The notes: generated from the letters alone by a model not told the origin. Shown: positions 1-8,477, counted from the stretch's first letter. The stretch: DNA of 64,000 nt from Trichomonas vaginalis G3 (GCF_026262505.1 NC_067208.1:14641962-14705961), one strand, 5' to 3'. Made by a program: numbers and translations.

Positions 1-1
1 A

Positions 2-376
2 ATAAATGACGCAAGACTGAAACGTTGGGTAAAAGCTTTCCCATTCACAAAAGATATTATTGGTTACATGGAAAGAAAACCAGAATGGCTACAAAAACAT
101 ATATTTGGAAACGAGCATATTCCATATGGACAAGCTATATTTGAAGAGCTTGAACCGGAAACTCAGGAAAGAGTCATGCAAACAATACGCGAAGACTCAA
201 ATACAAACTATGACAAAATCTTTCTAAGATATAGGTTACCTGAGATGGGCGACCAGAGCCCAAAGGCAAAAAGGACATGGGAAATTTACAACATACTAGG
301 TGAACATGAGGCAAAGATGCAACAACTTGAAGCAGAGGGCAAGTTACCAAAAAGCGACACCAAAGAAGAAGAGTAG
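2..376 (+). CDS. C-terminal part of unidentified Maverick protein (5' end outside window)
   Basis: The reading frame is open from base 2 to the TAG at 374-376, so the ATG at 68 is probably internal and this is the tail of a longer protein that begins left of the window. I do not recognise the family; the visible 124 residues are hydrophilic and end in an acidic Lys/Glu-rich tail. It lies directly upstream of the capsid gene on the same strand. Just past the stop, the frame one base over stays open to a TGA at 499-501 and reads as a Ser/Glu-rich then Lys/Arg-rich stretch, which looks like the original C-terminus displaced by a frameshift near 365-376. A polymerase or protease assignment cannot be supported from what is visible. 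Confidence 0.55.
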   Translation: MNDARLKRWVKAFPFTKDIIGYMERKPEWLQKHIFGNEHIPYGQAIFEELEPETQERVMQTIREDSNTNYDKIFLRYRLPEMGDQSPKAKRTWEIYNILGEHEAKMQQLEAEGKLPKSDTKEEE

Positions 377-540
377 AACAAAGTGAAAGTAGTGAAGAAG
401 TAACTTCATCTAGTGAAAGTAGTGGCAATGAAGGAAAAAGAAGAGTTAAAAACTCAGTCAGGAAGAAAAGTAAAGCTTGGTCCGAGTGGGTTCTATTATG
501 ACATATAAATCCAACTATTCTATATTTTTACCCATATGAA

Positions 541-957
541 ATGTACGCCGCTCAGAATATAACGCCAACAGTTTTGGATGCCATGAACGGAAATGTTTCC
601 GAATGGTATAACGAATGCGACAATGCCATTAGAAGGTCAGAAATAGTTCCTGGAACTTACGAATATACAACTGCTGTTTCTTATGGAAACGTAGGTGAGT
701 TTGGAGAAGGTTCTTCAACAACAGTAGATATTGCTTGCGACAGGTTTCATATTATTTCTATTGACAACTCATTCTTATACGTGGAACAAGACATTGAAAT
801 AAAACCTTCTGCCAAGTTGTCTGACAAGAAAGGTTGCAATGGAATTTTCTATGTCGGATACCAATATGCTCCAGAAGTTTTCATGGGATATAAGATATAT
901 TCTAACTCTGACTTAGTTCAAACAGTAACATGGGCAAACTATGAATGGTTCGCTTGA
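541..957 (+). CDS. Major capsid protein, N-terminal part (frameshifted)
   Basis: This 138-residue frame reads as the first part of the capsid protein that continues in the frame starting at 945. It contains a run of beta-strand-like sequence and ends at a TGA at 955-957, while the +1 frame carries on smoothly across the junction with matching character. The two frames overlap by 13 bases around 945-957. The simplest reading is one gene of about 530 codons with a one-base indel near 950. The expected product is the double jelly-roll major capsid protein of the Maverick/Polinton virion. Assignment rests on gene order, length and composition; no structural comparison was possible. A programmed frameshift is a less likely alternative, because no slippery heptamer is obvious and several other genes in the element are also broken. 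Confidence 0.6.
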   Translation: MYAAQNITPTVLDAMNGNVSEWYNECDNAIRRSEIVPGTYEYTTAVSYGNVGEFGEGSSTTVDIACDRFHIISIDNSFLYVEQDIEIKPSAKLSDKKGCNGIFYVGYQYAPEVFMGYKIYSNSDLVQTVTWANYEWFA

Positions 958-2147
958 GAAACTCAGTACAACCACAAGCTAGAGAACAAACAGACCAGTA
1001 TGCAAATATTGAGAAAATAAGAAGACTTGACCCTAACGTTCCAGGAGTTTATGTTAACCTTTCTGGTTCAGATGGAACTGCTGCCACTAAAGTAAAACTG
1101 AAACTTAGAGTTCCTTTGTCATCTTTCCTCATCTTCAGGTTTTTAAGATACTTGCCAAACTGGGCAGGAAAAATTTCTATCGAACTTACTCCAAGCAAAA
1201 ATAACTTAGTCATTGCACCAACACAAGACCCATTCACTATTACAGACGTAAAGGGAACAAATCAAACGTCATTCGCCGAATTTTGCAAAGACAAAGTTGA
1301 CTTAGACTTTGGTTTCTCAAACTTCAACAATGAAGTAAACTATTATTTCAATGCTGCTGGAACTGCTTGGGACCCAGTTAAGTTCACATGCGAAAAGTTT
1401 GAATGCAAGAGAATAGAAAGCAGACTTGCAGTCTATATGTTGGACCCAGATATTTCAAATGCTTTAGCTGCCAAATATATTGCAGTTCCACTTATGTTCC
1501 CTATACACCAAATATCTGTCAAAGACTTTGCAGGTGAAGTTGGAAACCAAAGTGCTGACCCAGGTGCAAGAACAGATATTGCTTTAACAACTGCAATGAA
1601 ACATGCAGATACTATGTTTGTACTGTTCAGACGAACTATAAATGACTATTCTTGTTTCTACAACCCCGGTATTAAATATCATATAAACATAGATGGCAAA
1701 TATTATCCAAGAGAAGAATATTCTACAGTTGAGGATATGAGGTCATACAACTTGACATTAGATGCTATGAACTTTAACAACAACTTCACAACAACCATTA
1801 ACCCTGAAATGCAAAGTTCTATTATGCCATATGTGAAAGTATGGACTCATACAGGAGGTCAAAAAACTCAATATACAAATGGAGACCGTTCAAACTTTTG
1901 GCTTGGCATTCCATTTGCTGACTCAGAAGACTTTATGGGTGGTATTTCAACTGTTGGTACAGTTCAAATACAATATACCGGTGACAGAGACGGTCCAGAT
2001 GAATTGAAAGCAAAGAAGTTTACAAAACCAATAGCACTTTTCACGGAAGATGCTCTTTTGAAGATTCGTTCGATGAAACCTGCTGGGGCTCCTCAGATTG
2101 GCATAACGACAGCTTCCATCGAGCAGATTTTGGCAGCAGGTCAGTAA
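945..2147 (+). CDS. Major capsid protein, main part (frameshifted)
   Basis: The 400-residue frame is the largest structural-type ORF in the element. It is rich in Asn, Thr, Phe and aromatic beta-strand segments, lacks membrane segments and signal peptide, and with the 138-residue frame upstream reaches the usual length of a Polinton double jelly-roll capsid protein. The ATG at 945 lies inside the upstream frame and has no leader of its own, so it is probably not the native start. Downstream on the same strand lie a probable minor capsid protein and the SF3 helicase, and the packaging ATPase follows, as in other Mavericks. Its last 107 bases overlap an opposite-strand ORF that ends at 2041. 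Confidence 0.65.
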   Translation: MVRLRNSVQPQAREQTDQYANIEKIRRLDPNVPGVYVNLSGSDGTAATKVKLKLRVPLSSFLIFRFLRYLPNWAGKISIELTPSKNNLVIAPTQDPFTITDVKGTNQTSFAEFCKDKVDLDFGFSNFNNEVNYYFNAAGTAWDPVKFTCEKFECKRIESRLAVYMLDPDISNALAAKYIAVPLMFPIHQISVKDFAGEVGNQSADPGARTDIALTTAMKHADTMFVLFRRTINDYSCFYNPGIKYHINIDGKYYPREEYSTVEDMRSYNLTLDAMNFNNNFTTTINPEMQSSIMPYVKVWTHTGGQKTQYTNGDRSNFWLGIPFADSEDFMGGISTVGTVQIQYTGDRDGPDELKAKKFTKPIALFTEDALLKIRSMKPAGAPQIGITTASIEQILAAGQ

Positions 2148-2460
2148 GTTGTTCTTGAACTGACTTCTCTCCGTCAAATATTGACAGTACGCCAGTTTTG
2201 ACATAATATTGTATTATAAACTTACCTTTAGAAATATCTGTAAGTTTTGTTGTTATATTTTTGTCAACGTCAAGAACTTTCACCATTTCAGTTATACCAA
2301 CTTTCTTTGCTTTATGGAAATATTTTGGTTCAGCAAATATTGCTATTCTATAACATTTACCATTGTTTGTATAAAGAACTATTCTGTCAATGTATTTGTA
2401 TTGTTTGTGTGTGTAAACTTTGTTCTGCTTCAATTCGAAGAGATACTCGAATACGTCCAT
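2041..2460 (-). CDS. Uncharacterised Maverick protein, 139 aa
   Basis: This minus-strand ORF starts at an ATG at 2458-2460 and encodes a Lys-rich protein of mixed alpha/beta character with no recognisable domain. The plus-strand frames over the same bases are Cys/Phe-rich and look like shadows. It is divergent from the gene that starts at 2479, with only 18 bases between the two ATGs, so the two share a tiny AT-rich promoter region. Its last 35 codons run antisense through the 3' end of the capsid gene, and their composition (Ser/Gln/Glu) differs from the body. The native C-terminus may therefore be shorter, with the tail produced by loss of a stop codon. Confidence 0.5.
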   Translation of the reverse strand: MDVFEYLFELKQNKVYTHKQYKYIDRIVLYTNNGKCYRIAIFAEPKYFHKAKKVGITEMVKVLDVDKNITTKLTDISKGKFIIQYYVKTGVLSIFDGEKSVQEQLTDLLPKSARWKLSLCQSEEPQQVSSNESSKEHLP

Positions 2461-2478
2461 CTTTTTATTCTAAGTAAA

Positions 2479-3058
2479 ATGTCATTTCCGAAAAATAGAA
2501 GCGTAAGTGTTTCAAAAGGTTTAATGGCGGTGGCAGATGTGAAGTTAAATTCACCAACTCAAACAAACAGTCAAAGTGTTTGTTGTCAATGTCAAAGACA
2601 GAGATGTTGAAGTGGGGAAACCATACGAGGACGAACATGGTATAACAATTGTTCCTGTAAAAGAACCAACATATCCTGAAGTTAGCAGAGACTTAAGTTC
2701 TGTTGCAGATATTCGAAACGACTACCAACAACTGAAAGACAAACTTCAAACTCAGGAGAAGATTTGTCAAGCTTTAGGTATAATGTTAAACTTGGTCGAA
2801 CACAACCCTGTAAAAGTGAACTCATATGTCATTGCACCTCATGAAGTTTTGAAAGAACTATTGAAACTTTTGACAGAGGCAGACGATATAAACATCAAAG
2901 AAATAGAACCCGACATTAGTTGCTGTGGTGTTTCATATAATGTCATTGACAAGATATACGTTATGAAAGGAGGTGAAACGTTGAACTTAAAATATAGTTT
3001 CCCAGACGTTATAAAAATATTTGACGACCACAACATTTCATTAAAATTTATTTGCTAA
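2479..3058 (+). CDS. Uncharacterised Maverick protein, split by one frameshift
   Basis: An ATG at 2479, preceded by the AT-rich leader TAAGTAAA, opens a frame that runs to about 2570 and then hits a TGA at 2608-2610. The +1 frame is open from about 2576 to the TAA at 3056-3058 and reads as a natural continuation. The only start the second frame offers alone is a GTG at 2576, so a one-base indel near 2570 is the likely explanation. The joined product would be about 190 residues. It has a central predicted helical segment and a Val/Ile-rich C-terminal half. No domain is recognised. The next gene begins 6 bases downstream with a near-identical leader, CTAAGTAAAA. Confidence 0.5.
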
Positions 3059-3064
3059 GTAAAA

Positions 3065-3295
3065 ATGTCAAAACTTCTTGAAAGATGTTTGAAGAAAAAT
3101 AATATAGACTTTATTTCATGTAAAGGACTTTACACACTTTTGAACGATATGAAAGACCCTGTTTTGTTTGTTCGTGTAGACAAAGGAAAGTTCTATGTCT
3201 TTACAAAATATTTGAACTTCTTAGACAGAGAACTTCAAGAAACGCCATGTGAAAGTTTAGATGAAGTTCTTCTCCACTTTCAGAAAAACTTTTAA
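3065..3295 (+). CDS. Small uncharacterised Maverick protein, 76 aa
   Basis: A compact 76-residue ORF sits between the preceding gene (6-base gap) and the probable minor capsid gene (8-base gap), on the same strand. The start ATG at 3065 follows CTAAGTAAAA, the same kind of leader found at 2471-2478. The protein mixes Lys-rich helix with a hydrophobic beta segment (VLFVRV) and has no Cys pairs or membrane segment. Tight packing and a matching leader support it as a real gene. No function can be assigned. Confidence 0.6.
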   Translation: MSKLLERCLKKNNIDFISCKGLYTLLNDMKDPVLFVRVDKGKFYVFTKYLNFLDRELQETPCESLDEVLLHFQKNF

Positions 3296-3303
3296 ATATA
3301 TAA

Positions 3304-4101
3304 ATGGCAGAAGATATAATGGTTTATACTATTACGACTAAAAACCCTGAGTCATATAATTCTATAACAACAAACTTACAAAGTCCTCAAGGACGGTATT
3401 GTAAACTAACTTTAAACACAATGACGACTAAAGCCTATTTTGCTCTTTTGACACCAGAAGACTTTATTGTTGTGAATGGTAAAAAATACTCCTTTGAAGA
3501 TACTTACTCAGATATACCACCAACAGGTTTTGTTGACTTATTTAATACTTTAAGGACGGGTGTAACATGTGCTGCAACTAGAGCAGGTTTCATTATGTTT
3601 GGATGTCCGACTGAGTTTACTATAAACGATATGAGCTATAATACAAAACTTATTTCTGGTTTTTACTACCAACAGTTTCCTATAACAGGAAAAGGTGTCA
3701 TACAAGGAATGTCTATTCCATTGACATTAAGCACACCAATCTTATATATTGTTTCAAACTTAGGTTCAAAGTGTTATTCGAATGTCGACAGAAACTATTA
3801 TGACCAAAAGATACTTATGCGTATAAACAATACTTTCTCTGCTGGTTTGCCTATTGTTCATTCGAATGCAGAATTTTCAACCTTAGTGAACTCAAACACT
3901 TTGGCAAGTATAACGTTGACATTAGTTGACGCAAACTTTGTTCCTGTAAAACTTTTATGTCCTATGTATTTGTCAATGACGGCAGAAAGTTTCGAATTGG
4001 AAGATGCAACTGGTGAAAGTATTGTATTACAAGAACAACTTCAACAACAAATAGCTCAAGAACAACAAATGCAACAAATGCAACAACAAAGTCAAGAATA
4101 A
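3304..4101 (+). CDS. Probable minor capsid (penton) protein, single jelly-roll type
   Basis: The 265-residue product is almost entirely beta-rich (Thr, Ser, Val, Tyr), with a Gln-rich low-complexity C-terminus at about residues 236-265. Near residues 198-225 lies a segment of the form ITLTLVDANFVPVKLL, which resembles the last strands of penton-like single jelly-roll proteins, where a 'v.l.d..g.pv.l' pattern is common. Size and place between the major capsid gene and the replication genes fit the minor capsid protein of Polintons. The gene is intact. Alternative: another virion structural protein. Confidence 0.55.
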   Translation: MAEDIMVYTITTKNPESYNSITTNLQSPQGRYCKLTLNTMTTKAYFALLTPEDFIVVNGKKYSFEDTYSDIPPTGFVDLFNTLRTGVTCAATRAGFIMFGCPTEFTINDMSYNTKLISGFYYQQFPITGKGVIQGMSIPLTLSTPILYIVSNLGSKCYSNVDRNYYDQKILMRINNTFSAGLPIVHSNAEFSTLVNSNTLASITLTLVDANFVPVKLLCPMYLSMTAESFELEDATGESIVLQEQLQQQIAQEQQMQQMQQQSQE

Positions 4102-4129
4102 AAAAAATATTTTTTTTATTTTTATAAAA

Positions 4130-5374
4130 ATGTACAGAATAGATGTTTCAGATTTTTATGACTTCCAAGCATTCAGAAATATGTGTCCATTTAGAGACTA
4201 TAACAAAGCAGTCGAGAATTTGAAACGTTTAGTCATTTATGTCGACTCTGCCCCAGAATGTTATGTTATGAAAGAATGGGATGTTGTCTTTAACAAACCA
4301 AGAGCAACAATAGTTTCAGAACAAGAATGTAGACAGAAACTTAAGAAAATAAAAGTTGTACAAGTTGGCATGAAGATGTTAGATGCTTGGGATATCTTAT
4401 TGTCAAAGTTAGAAGATTTTTCAGTTCGAGGTATAAAGTTCTATACACCTTCTCCAAACTTCTATTCTATCTTCACTGGATATAAATACGAACAAGTAGA
4501 ATGGAAAGAAAATATTATAGAAGCTTGGTTAGACCATGTCAAAGAAATTATATGCAATGGAAACGAAAGAGTCTATGAGTATATCTTATGTTGGTTTGCA
4601 AACATCTTACAACATCCAAGTGCTAAAAATGAAACTGCTCTCATTATAATTGGAAAACAAGGAACTGGTAAGAACACATTCTTTACAGATATTTTGTGCA
4701 AACTGTTAGAGGGCTATTCGAATCCGAATATGACAAACTTAGAAAACATCTGTGGCAAGTTTAACTCCTCAATAGAGAATATGAAACTTATAGTATGTAA
4801 CGAACTTCAAAGTATAGATACAACAAAAGTTTTAAACTCAGATGCTTTGAAGAGTCTTATAACAGACAAAGTTGGAGTTGTTGAAAGAAAGTATAAAGAC
4901 CAAAGAGTTTGTGAAAATGTTGCAAACTTCATTATGGTTTCAAACAATTCTGTTCCGATGAAGTTAGAAAGTTCTGACAGAAGATATGTAGTTGTCAGAA
5001 CGTCAGAAGCTCATATGCAAGATACAGAATATTTTGACGACTTAGCAGAAACTTTGACATCTGACTTTTACAACCACTTGTTCTCATATTTTATGACATT
5101 AGATATTTCAAAGTTCAATCCAAGACAAATTCCACATACCGAAGAGAGACAAACATTGTTAGAAGCAAACAAGAGTGTATATGAACTGTTCATAGATGAA
5201 ACTGACTTTGAGTGTTTAGATGAAAGGTCATTGTACGATTCGTATAAACAATATTGTCAAGAATATGGTTATATGACAGCGTCTAAACGAACATTCTTGG
5301 CAAATGTCAAAAGTCTTTTAGACGTACAGAATGGTGTATATACAAAAGAAAAATTTTTTCTGAGTAAATTTTAA
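4130..5374 (+). CDS. Superfamily 3 (D5-like) helicase
   Basis: The product is a 414-residue AAA+ SF3 helicase, expected to unwind element DNA during replication. Visible motifs are Walker A at residues 175-183 (GKQGTGKNT), Walker B at 220-228 (LIVCNELQS), sensor motif at 268-273 (IMVSNN) and the arginine-finger region at 281-286 (SSDRRY). This order and spacing is typical of the viral D5/NrS-1-like helicases with DUF5906-type ATPase domains. The first 140 residues carry no primase motif that I can see. The C-terminal 80 residues look like a winged-helix fold. The gene is intact, has a short AT-rich leader (TTTTATAAAA) and lies 30 bases upstream of the next gene. Confidence 0.88.
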   Translation: MYRIDVSDFYDFQAFRNMCPFRDYNKAVENLKRLVIYVDSAPECYVMKEWDVVFNKPRATIVSEQECRQKLKKIKVVQVGMKMLDAWDILLSKLEDFSVRGIKFYTPSPNFYSIFTGYKYEQVEWKENIIEAWLDHVKEIICNGNERVYEYILCWFANILQHPSAKNETALIIIGKQGTGKNTFFTDILCKLLEGYSNPNMTNLENICGKFNSSIENMKLIVCNELQSIDTTKVLNSDALKSLITDKVGVVERKYKDQRVCENVANFIMVSNNSVPMKLESSDRRYVVVRTSEAHMQDTEYFDDLAETLTSDFYNHLFSYFMTLDISKFNPRQIPHTEERQTLLEANKSVYELFIDETDFECLDERSLYDSYKQYCQEYGYMTASKRTFLANVKSLLDVQNGVYTKEKFFLSKF

Positions 5375-5403
5375 AAAAAATATTTTTTTATCCGATAGAA
5401 AAG

Positions 5404-5823
5404 ATGGCAAAATTCATCTCAGTAAATAAGTACATGTCAGGACTTAAAGAAGAACTAGACCCATTCACATATTTGAATGTTTACTTCTACCATTTTGAAA
5501 AGTCTTCATTCAGCAAAGTTTGGAACATCGAACCAGTTAAGTTTGCTATTGTGACTAAAAATGGTGCGAAATTTGAAGACTTAGACATAGAAGGTTTGTT
5601 AGCAGTCAAAGAAAGTTTTGACAGAAGGTTTTCAAACCTTAAAGAAGGCAAAGCATACAAACTTGTTATACCTTATGAACCAAAGAAAGCAGACGACTAT
5701 GAATATTATGAGTCTAAAGTTGTAGAAGTTCAAGGTAAATTGGGTAAAAAGATTTTAGAGTCTAAGCCAGTGTTTACTCCTAAAGAGGAAGAGAACATTG
5801 ACATTGACCCTGAAATGTTCTAA
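5404..5823 (+). CDS. Uncharacterised Maverick protein, 139 aa
   Basis: An intact 139-residue ORF, same strand as and 29 bases downstream of the SF3 helicase. The sequence is rich in Lys, Glu and Tyr, with a central beta-rich part and an acidic tail ending in DIDPEMF. Aromatic/basic beta sheets with an acidic C-terminal tail are a feature of many viral single-stranded DNA-binding proteins, and the place next to the helicase would fit, but I see no diagnostic motif; this is only a suggestion. It converges with the minus-strand gene whose intended stop is near 5840. Confidence 0.6.
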   Translation: MAKFISVNKYMSGLKEELDPFTYLNVYFYHFEKSSFSKVWNIEPVKFAIVTKNGAKFEDLDIEGLLAVKESFDRRFSNLKEGKAYKLVIPYEPKKADDYEYYESKVVEVQGKLGKKILESKPVFTPKEEENIDIDPEMF

Positions 5824-5873
5824 AAATAAAATTTTATTTTTACATGTCAAATTTCTTTTTCTCTGGAACTGGT

Positions 5874-6293
5874 TCAGGTTCTTTCTTCTCTTCTTCTACT
5901 TTCTTTTTTCTTTTTTTCTTTCTTCTTCTTTTCTGGTGGAGTTATGTCAAATTTGGCGCAACTATATTTATGTAAAAGTTCTTTGTCCTTTAATAGCTCT
6001 TCTATTCTGTTTTCTATTTCATCTTCAAGAACAGCGCATGTGTCTTCTTTGCATTCTAAGAAGTTTTGTTGGACTTCATCTCTCCAATCGGCGTCATCTC
6101 TGTCAACAAGTCTGTCATTGACAAATTTTAAGACTTCTCTGCTTAATGTTTTATGGTTCTTGTCATATTCCCAGAAACAGAACTTTAGAACAAATTCACC
6201 TTTCTTGTTTACACTATGTAAGATTTTATGGTCGACAGATGTTTTGCTGTCGAAAAGCTTATCTCGAATATAGATAGCGAAATCGCTAGACAT
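5874..6293 (-). CDS. Uncharacterised Maverick protein with Lys-rich tail, frameshifted at its C-terminus
   Basis: Starts at the ATG at 6291-6293 and encodes an acidic/basic charged protein with a helical central part and a poly-Lys stretch. In the A-rich run at about 5905-5925 the frame goes to a TGA at 5874-5876. The neighbouring frame continues as a Glu/Lys/Pro-rich tail ending in KKKFDM and a TAA at 5840-5842, right where the convergent gene ends. A one-base slip in the homopolymer is the likely cause. The gene is divergent from the packaging ATPase (ATG at 6330), separated by 36 bases of AT-rich DNA. No domain is recognised. Confidence 0.55.
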   Translation of the reverse strand: MSSDFAIYIRDKLFDSKTSVDHKILHSVNKKGEFVLKFCFWEYDKNHKTLSREVLKFVNDRLVDRDDADWRDEVQQNFLECKEDTCAVLEDEIENRIEELLKDKELLHKYSCAKFDITPPEKKKKEKKKKESRRREERT

Positions 6294-6329
6294 TTTCTAA
6301 AAGATAAAAATTTTAATTTTTCTAAAAAT

Positions 6330-7205
6330 ATGTTAGAAAAAAAGTTTGCTGACATTGACAAGAAATTTGAGAATGTTTTAAACAAGAACAAGAGGAAGTT
6401 AGAAAATGCTCAGATAAAGCCTATACATGACAAGTTCTTATTTGCTCAGAATGGTATAACAGGTCTAATTGCACCACCTGGGTCGGGTAAGACTTTCACT
6501 TATCTTAAAATGGCTGCACAACAACAAGAACTAGATGAGAAGAACCCATTCTATGAGTTAGTTGTCATTTGTAGTACTTCTGGTCAATTTGACCAAACCG
6601 TCAATTCGTTCAAAGATATTATAAAGAAGTCTAAGTTAGTATGTATAAAAGACTCTGAGTTGTTGGATTGGATAAAGAAGTACCAAAGAAGAGTTTTGAA
6701 GTATAATGCTATAAATGAGTATATAAATTCGAAGTTTAAAGACCCAAATGAGGAAATGCAGAGAATATTAGAGAAGAAACACTTCAGAAACAAACAGAAA
6801 GAGATAGAATACATTTCGAAGAAATTGCAATCTTACGATTGGAAGACTTACCCTCATAGATGTCTTCTTATCTTAGATGATTTCGCCTCTCATCCTTTGT
6901 TAAAGAACAGAGAACAAGATATGTGTCGAATTCTTAAGAAGCTCAGACACTTTAACATCTCAGTTGTCATTTGTGTACAGACAGCAAAGAGTTTAAGTAA
7001 AGATGTTAAAAGAATACTTACTGACATTATACTTTTCCCCGGATTGTCCGAAGACGATTTCATGGAACTTATGAAAGAGTCCATGGCAGGTAAGTTTGAC
7101 AGACATGAACTATGGGAGAAGTACAAAGTCATACAAGACCCTCATACTTCTTTCAGAATTCATATCTACGCAAACAAAGTTCAAATTGTAAAAAGTCAAG
7201 CTTGA
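6330..7205 (+). CDS. A32-type DNA packaging ATPase (FtsK/HerA-like)
   Basis: The 291-residue product matches the packaging ATPase of Polintons and nucleocytoplasmic DNA viruses. Walker A is at residues 48-55 (APPGSGKT) and Walker B near residues 177-184 (CLLILDDF). A run of hydrophobic strands then leads to VVICVQTAKSL, the sensor-like strand of this family. The frame is open upstream to 6228, but that part lies antisense to the preceding gene, so I choose the ATG at 6330, which follows the leader TTTTTCTAAAAAT. It pumps DNA into the capsid and pairs functionally with the two capsid proteins. The gene is intact. Confidence 0.85.
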   Translation: MLEKKFADIDKKFENVLNKNKRKLENAQIKPIHDKFLFAQNGITGLIAPPGSGKTFTYLKMAAQQQELDEKNPFYELVVICSTSGQFDQTVNSFKDIIKKSKLVCIKDSELLDWIKKYQRRVLKYNAINEYINSKFKDPNEEMQRILEKKHFRNKQKEIEYISKKLQSYDWKTYPHRCLLILDDFASHPLLKNREQDMCRILKKLRHFNISVVICVQTAKSLSKDVKRILTDIILFPGLSEDDFMELMKESMAGKFDRHELWEKYKVIQDPHTSFRIHIYANKVQIVKSQA

Positions 7206-7221
7206 AAAATAAAGAGTTCAT

Positions 7222-8046
7222 TTACTCTACTTGTTTGAAGTTGTCAAAATACTCTGTTATTTTTTCCTTTAACAATGACAAATCTTCTTTGAAGGTAAAA
7301 ATTGTACAACCTTTCATATCATAGTGTGTTTGAGGTAACGTATCTTGAACTATTTGTTTCACATCTTCATTCGGTGTCATTGAAATCGGTAAGTTTTCGC
7401 GATAGAACCAATTTCTGTCAGATTTGTAAATCTTAGCAAGGTCGTAAAAGCTTTTGTTGTTTCTTCTGACTAAATGCAACATAACCATATCTTTATCTTC
7501 TTCATTTTCCATCTCTTCAGTATAAATCATATACTTATAGTTCTTTTCCTTTCCTTTTGGTACCGAACGTGGTATTCTTTTCTGAATGCTTTTGTCTTTT
7601 GCTTCAATGACTTCATCTTTTGCTTGAAGTTTCTTTTCCATCTCTTCACGTTCTTGTCTATGAATTTCGTCAAGAAGTCTGTAAATATACCAAGCATAAC
7701 GAGGCGAAGCCCACATTGCAACAGCATTTACAAGAAGTCTATGTACATACCAACCTCTCAAACCATTTGGCAAATTTTTACGATTTTCATGAGTTTTAGG
7801 CGACCCCGAAAAAAGTCGGTCTCGCTGTTCTTCGCTCAAAAGTTCTTGTGTGCTTTGGTTTTTGAACCAATCGTCTGTATGTTTGGTATCTGGAGCAAAA
7901 CATGCTGTCAAAATACTTTGCATTTGGTACATATCGTCTTTGACCGAACGAATGAGACGGAGTTGTTTGTTAAACTGTATGTACTCGTATTCTTCATTTA
8001 TGGCTTCATGAACGATAGCAGTTGTTGTGTTCTCTGTTGTTGACAT
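7222..8046 (-). CDS. KilA-N domain protein
   Basis: A 274-residue protein on the minus strand. Residues about 30-150 match the KilA-N pattern: TDDWFKNQST near the start, then LPNGLRGWYVHRLLVNAVAMW and ASPRYAWYIYRLLDE, which is the conserved 'wvhp.la...a.w.sp.fa..v..l' core. A coiled, Lys/Glu-rich linker follows, and then a C-terminal domain of about 100 residues I do not recognise. KilA-N is a DNA-binding domain of large DNA viruses and phages. The frame is open to 8118, but the ATG at 8044-8046 is chosen because the protein at 9894 starts at the equivalent place after the same leader. Function is inferred to be regulatory. Confidence 0.75.
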   Translation of the reverse strand: MSTTENTTTAIVHEAINEEYEYIQFNKQLRLIRSVKDDMYQMQSILTACFAPDTKHTDDWFKNQSTQELLSEEQRDRLFSGSPKTHENRKNLPNGLRGWYVHRLLVNAVAMWASPRYAWYIYRLLDEIHRQEREEMEKKLQAKDEVIEAKDKSIQKRIPRSVPKGKEKNYKYMIYTEEMENEEDKDMVMLHLVRRNNKSFYDLAKIYKSDRNWFYRENLPISMTPNEDVKQIVQDTLPQTHYDMKGCTIFTFKEDLSLLKEKITEYFDNFKQVE

Positions 8047-8110
8047 ATCTGTCTTTACATACAAAATAAAAAAATAAATAAAAATAAAACTAACTTTATT
8101 TTTTTTAAGT
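8047..8110 (-). promoter_or_regulatory. Shared AT-rich leader/promoter cassette (copy 1)
   Basis: Directly upstream of the KilA-N gene lies a block reading on the plus strand TACATACAAAATAAAA and ending ATAAAACTAACTTTATTTTT. The same block precedes the minus-strand genes starting at 9894 and 11267, and parts of it recur in the repeat array at 11.6-12.6 kb. Conservation upstream of three different genes suggests a common promoter or 5' leader. Confidence 0.5.
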
Positions 8111-8165
8111 TTGGTCATCCTTCACGGTATGACAAATATACTATATTTTACTTAAAAATATGCAA

Positions 8166-8240
8166 GCGGCTCATAGCTCAGTGGTATGGGCTACCTCGTT
8201 AAAGGCGTCGAAGACCTCAGTTCAAATCCCGATTCGCGCA
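8166..8240 (+). tRNA. tRNA-like sequence, probably degenerate
   Basis: The stretch has the length of a tRNA (75 nt). It has an A box (TAGCTCAGTGGTA), a B box (AGTTCAAATCCC) at the right spacing and a T6 run at 8243-8248 that could end Pol III transcription. The D stem can form (GCTC with GGGC). Only three acceptor pairs (GCG with CGC) form, and the anticodon and T stems are poor, so no anticodon can be read with confidence. It is either a decayed tRNA or a tRNA-derived Pol III gene carried by the element. Confidence 0.45.
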
Positions 8241-8278
8241 GGTTTTTTCCTTTTATGCAGTGAAATTTCATGTACATA

Positions 8279-8458
8279 GGTTACTTTGGTGTTAGACCCT
8301 AGTGAAGAAAATAGAACGATATAAGTTTACATTTGTAAGGTTACTTTGGTGTTAGACCCTAGTGAAGAAAATAGAACGATATAAGTTTACATTTGTAAGG
8401 TTACTTTGGTGTTAGACCCTAGTGAAGAAAATAGAACGATATAAGTTTACATTTGTAA
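8279..8458 (+). repeat. Three tandem 60-bp repeats
   Basis: Three essentially identical 60-bp units starting GGTTACTTTGGTGTTAGACC begin at 8279, 8339 and 8399. The exact period and near-perfect identity point to recent duplication. One frame is open for 14 codons per unit and then stops, so it is probably not coding. Confidence 0.9.
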
Positions 8459-8477
8459 AGTTGGACGATAAAAATCT

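Noticed and set aside
945..957. Programmed -1/+1 frameshift in the capsid gene
   Set aside because: No clear slippery site or downstream structure, and many other genes of the element have indels.
6228..6329. N-terminal extension of the packaging ATPase
   Set aside because: It lies antisense to the start of the divergent gene, and the ATG at 6330 has the usual leader.
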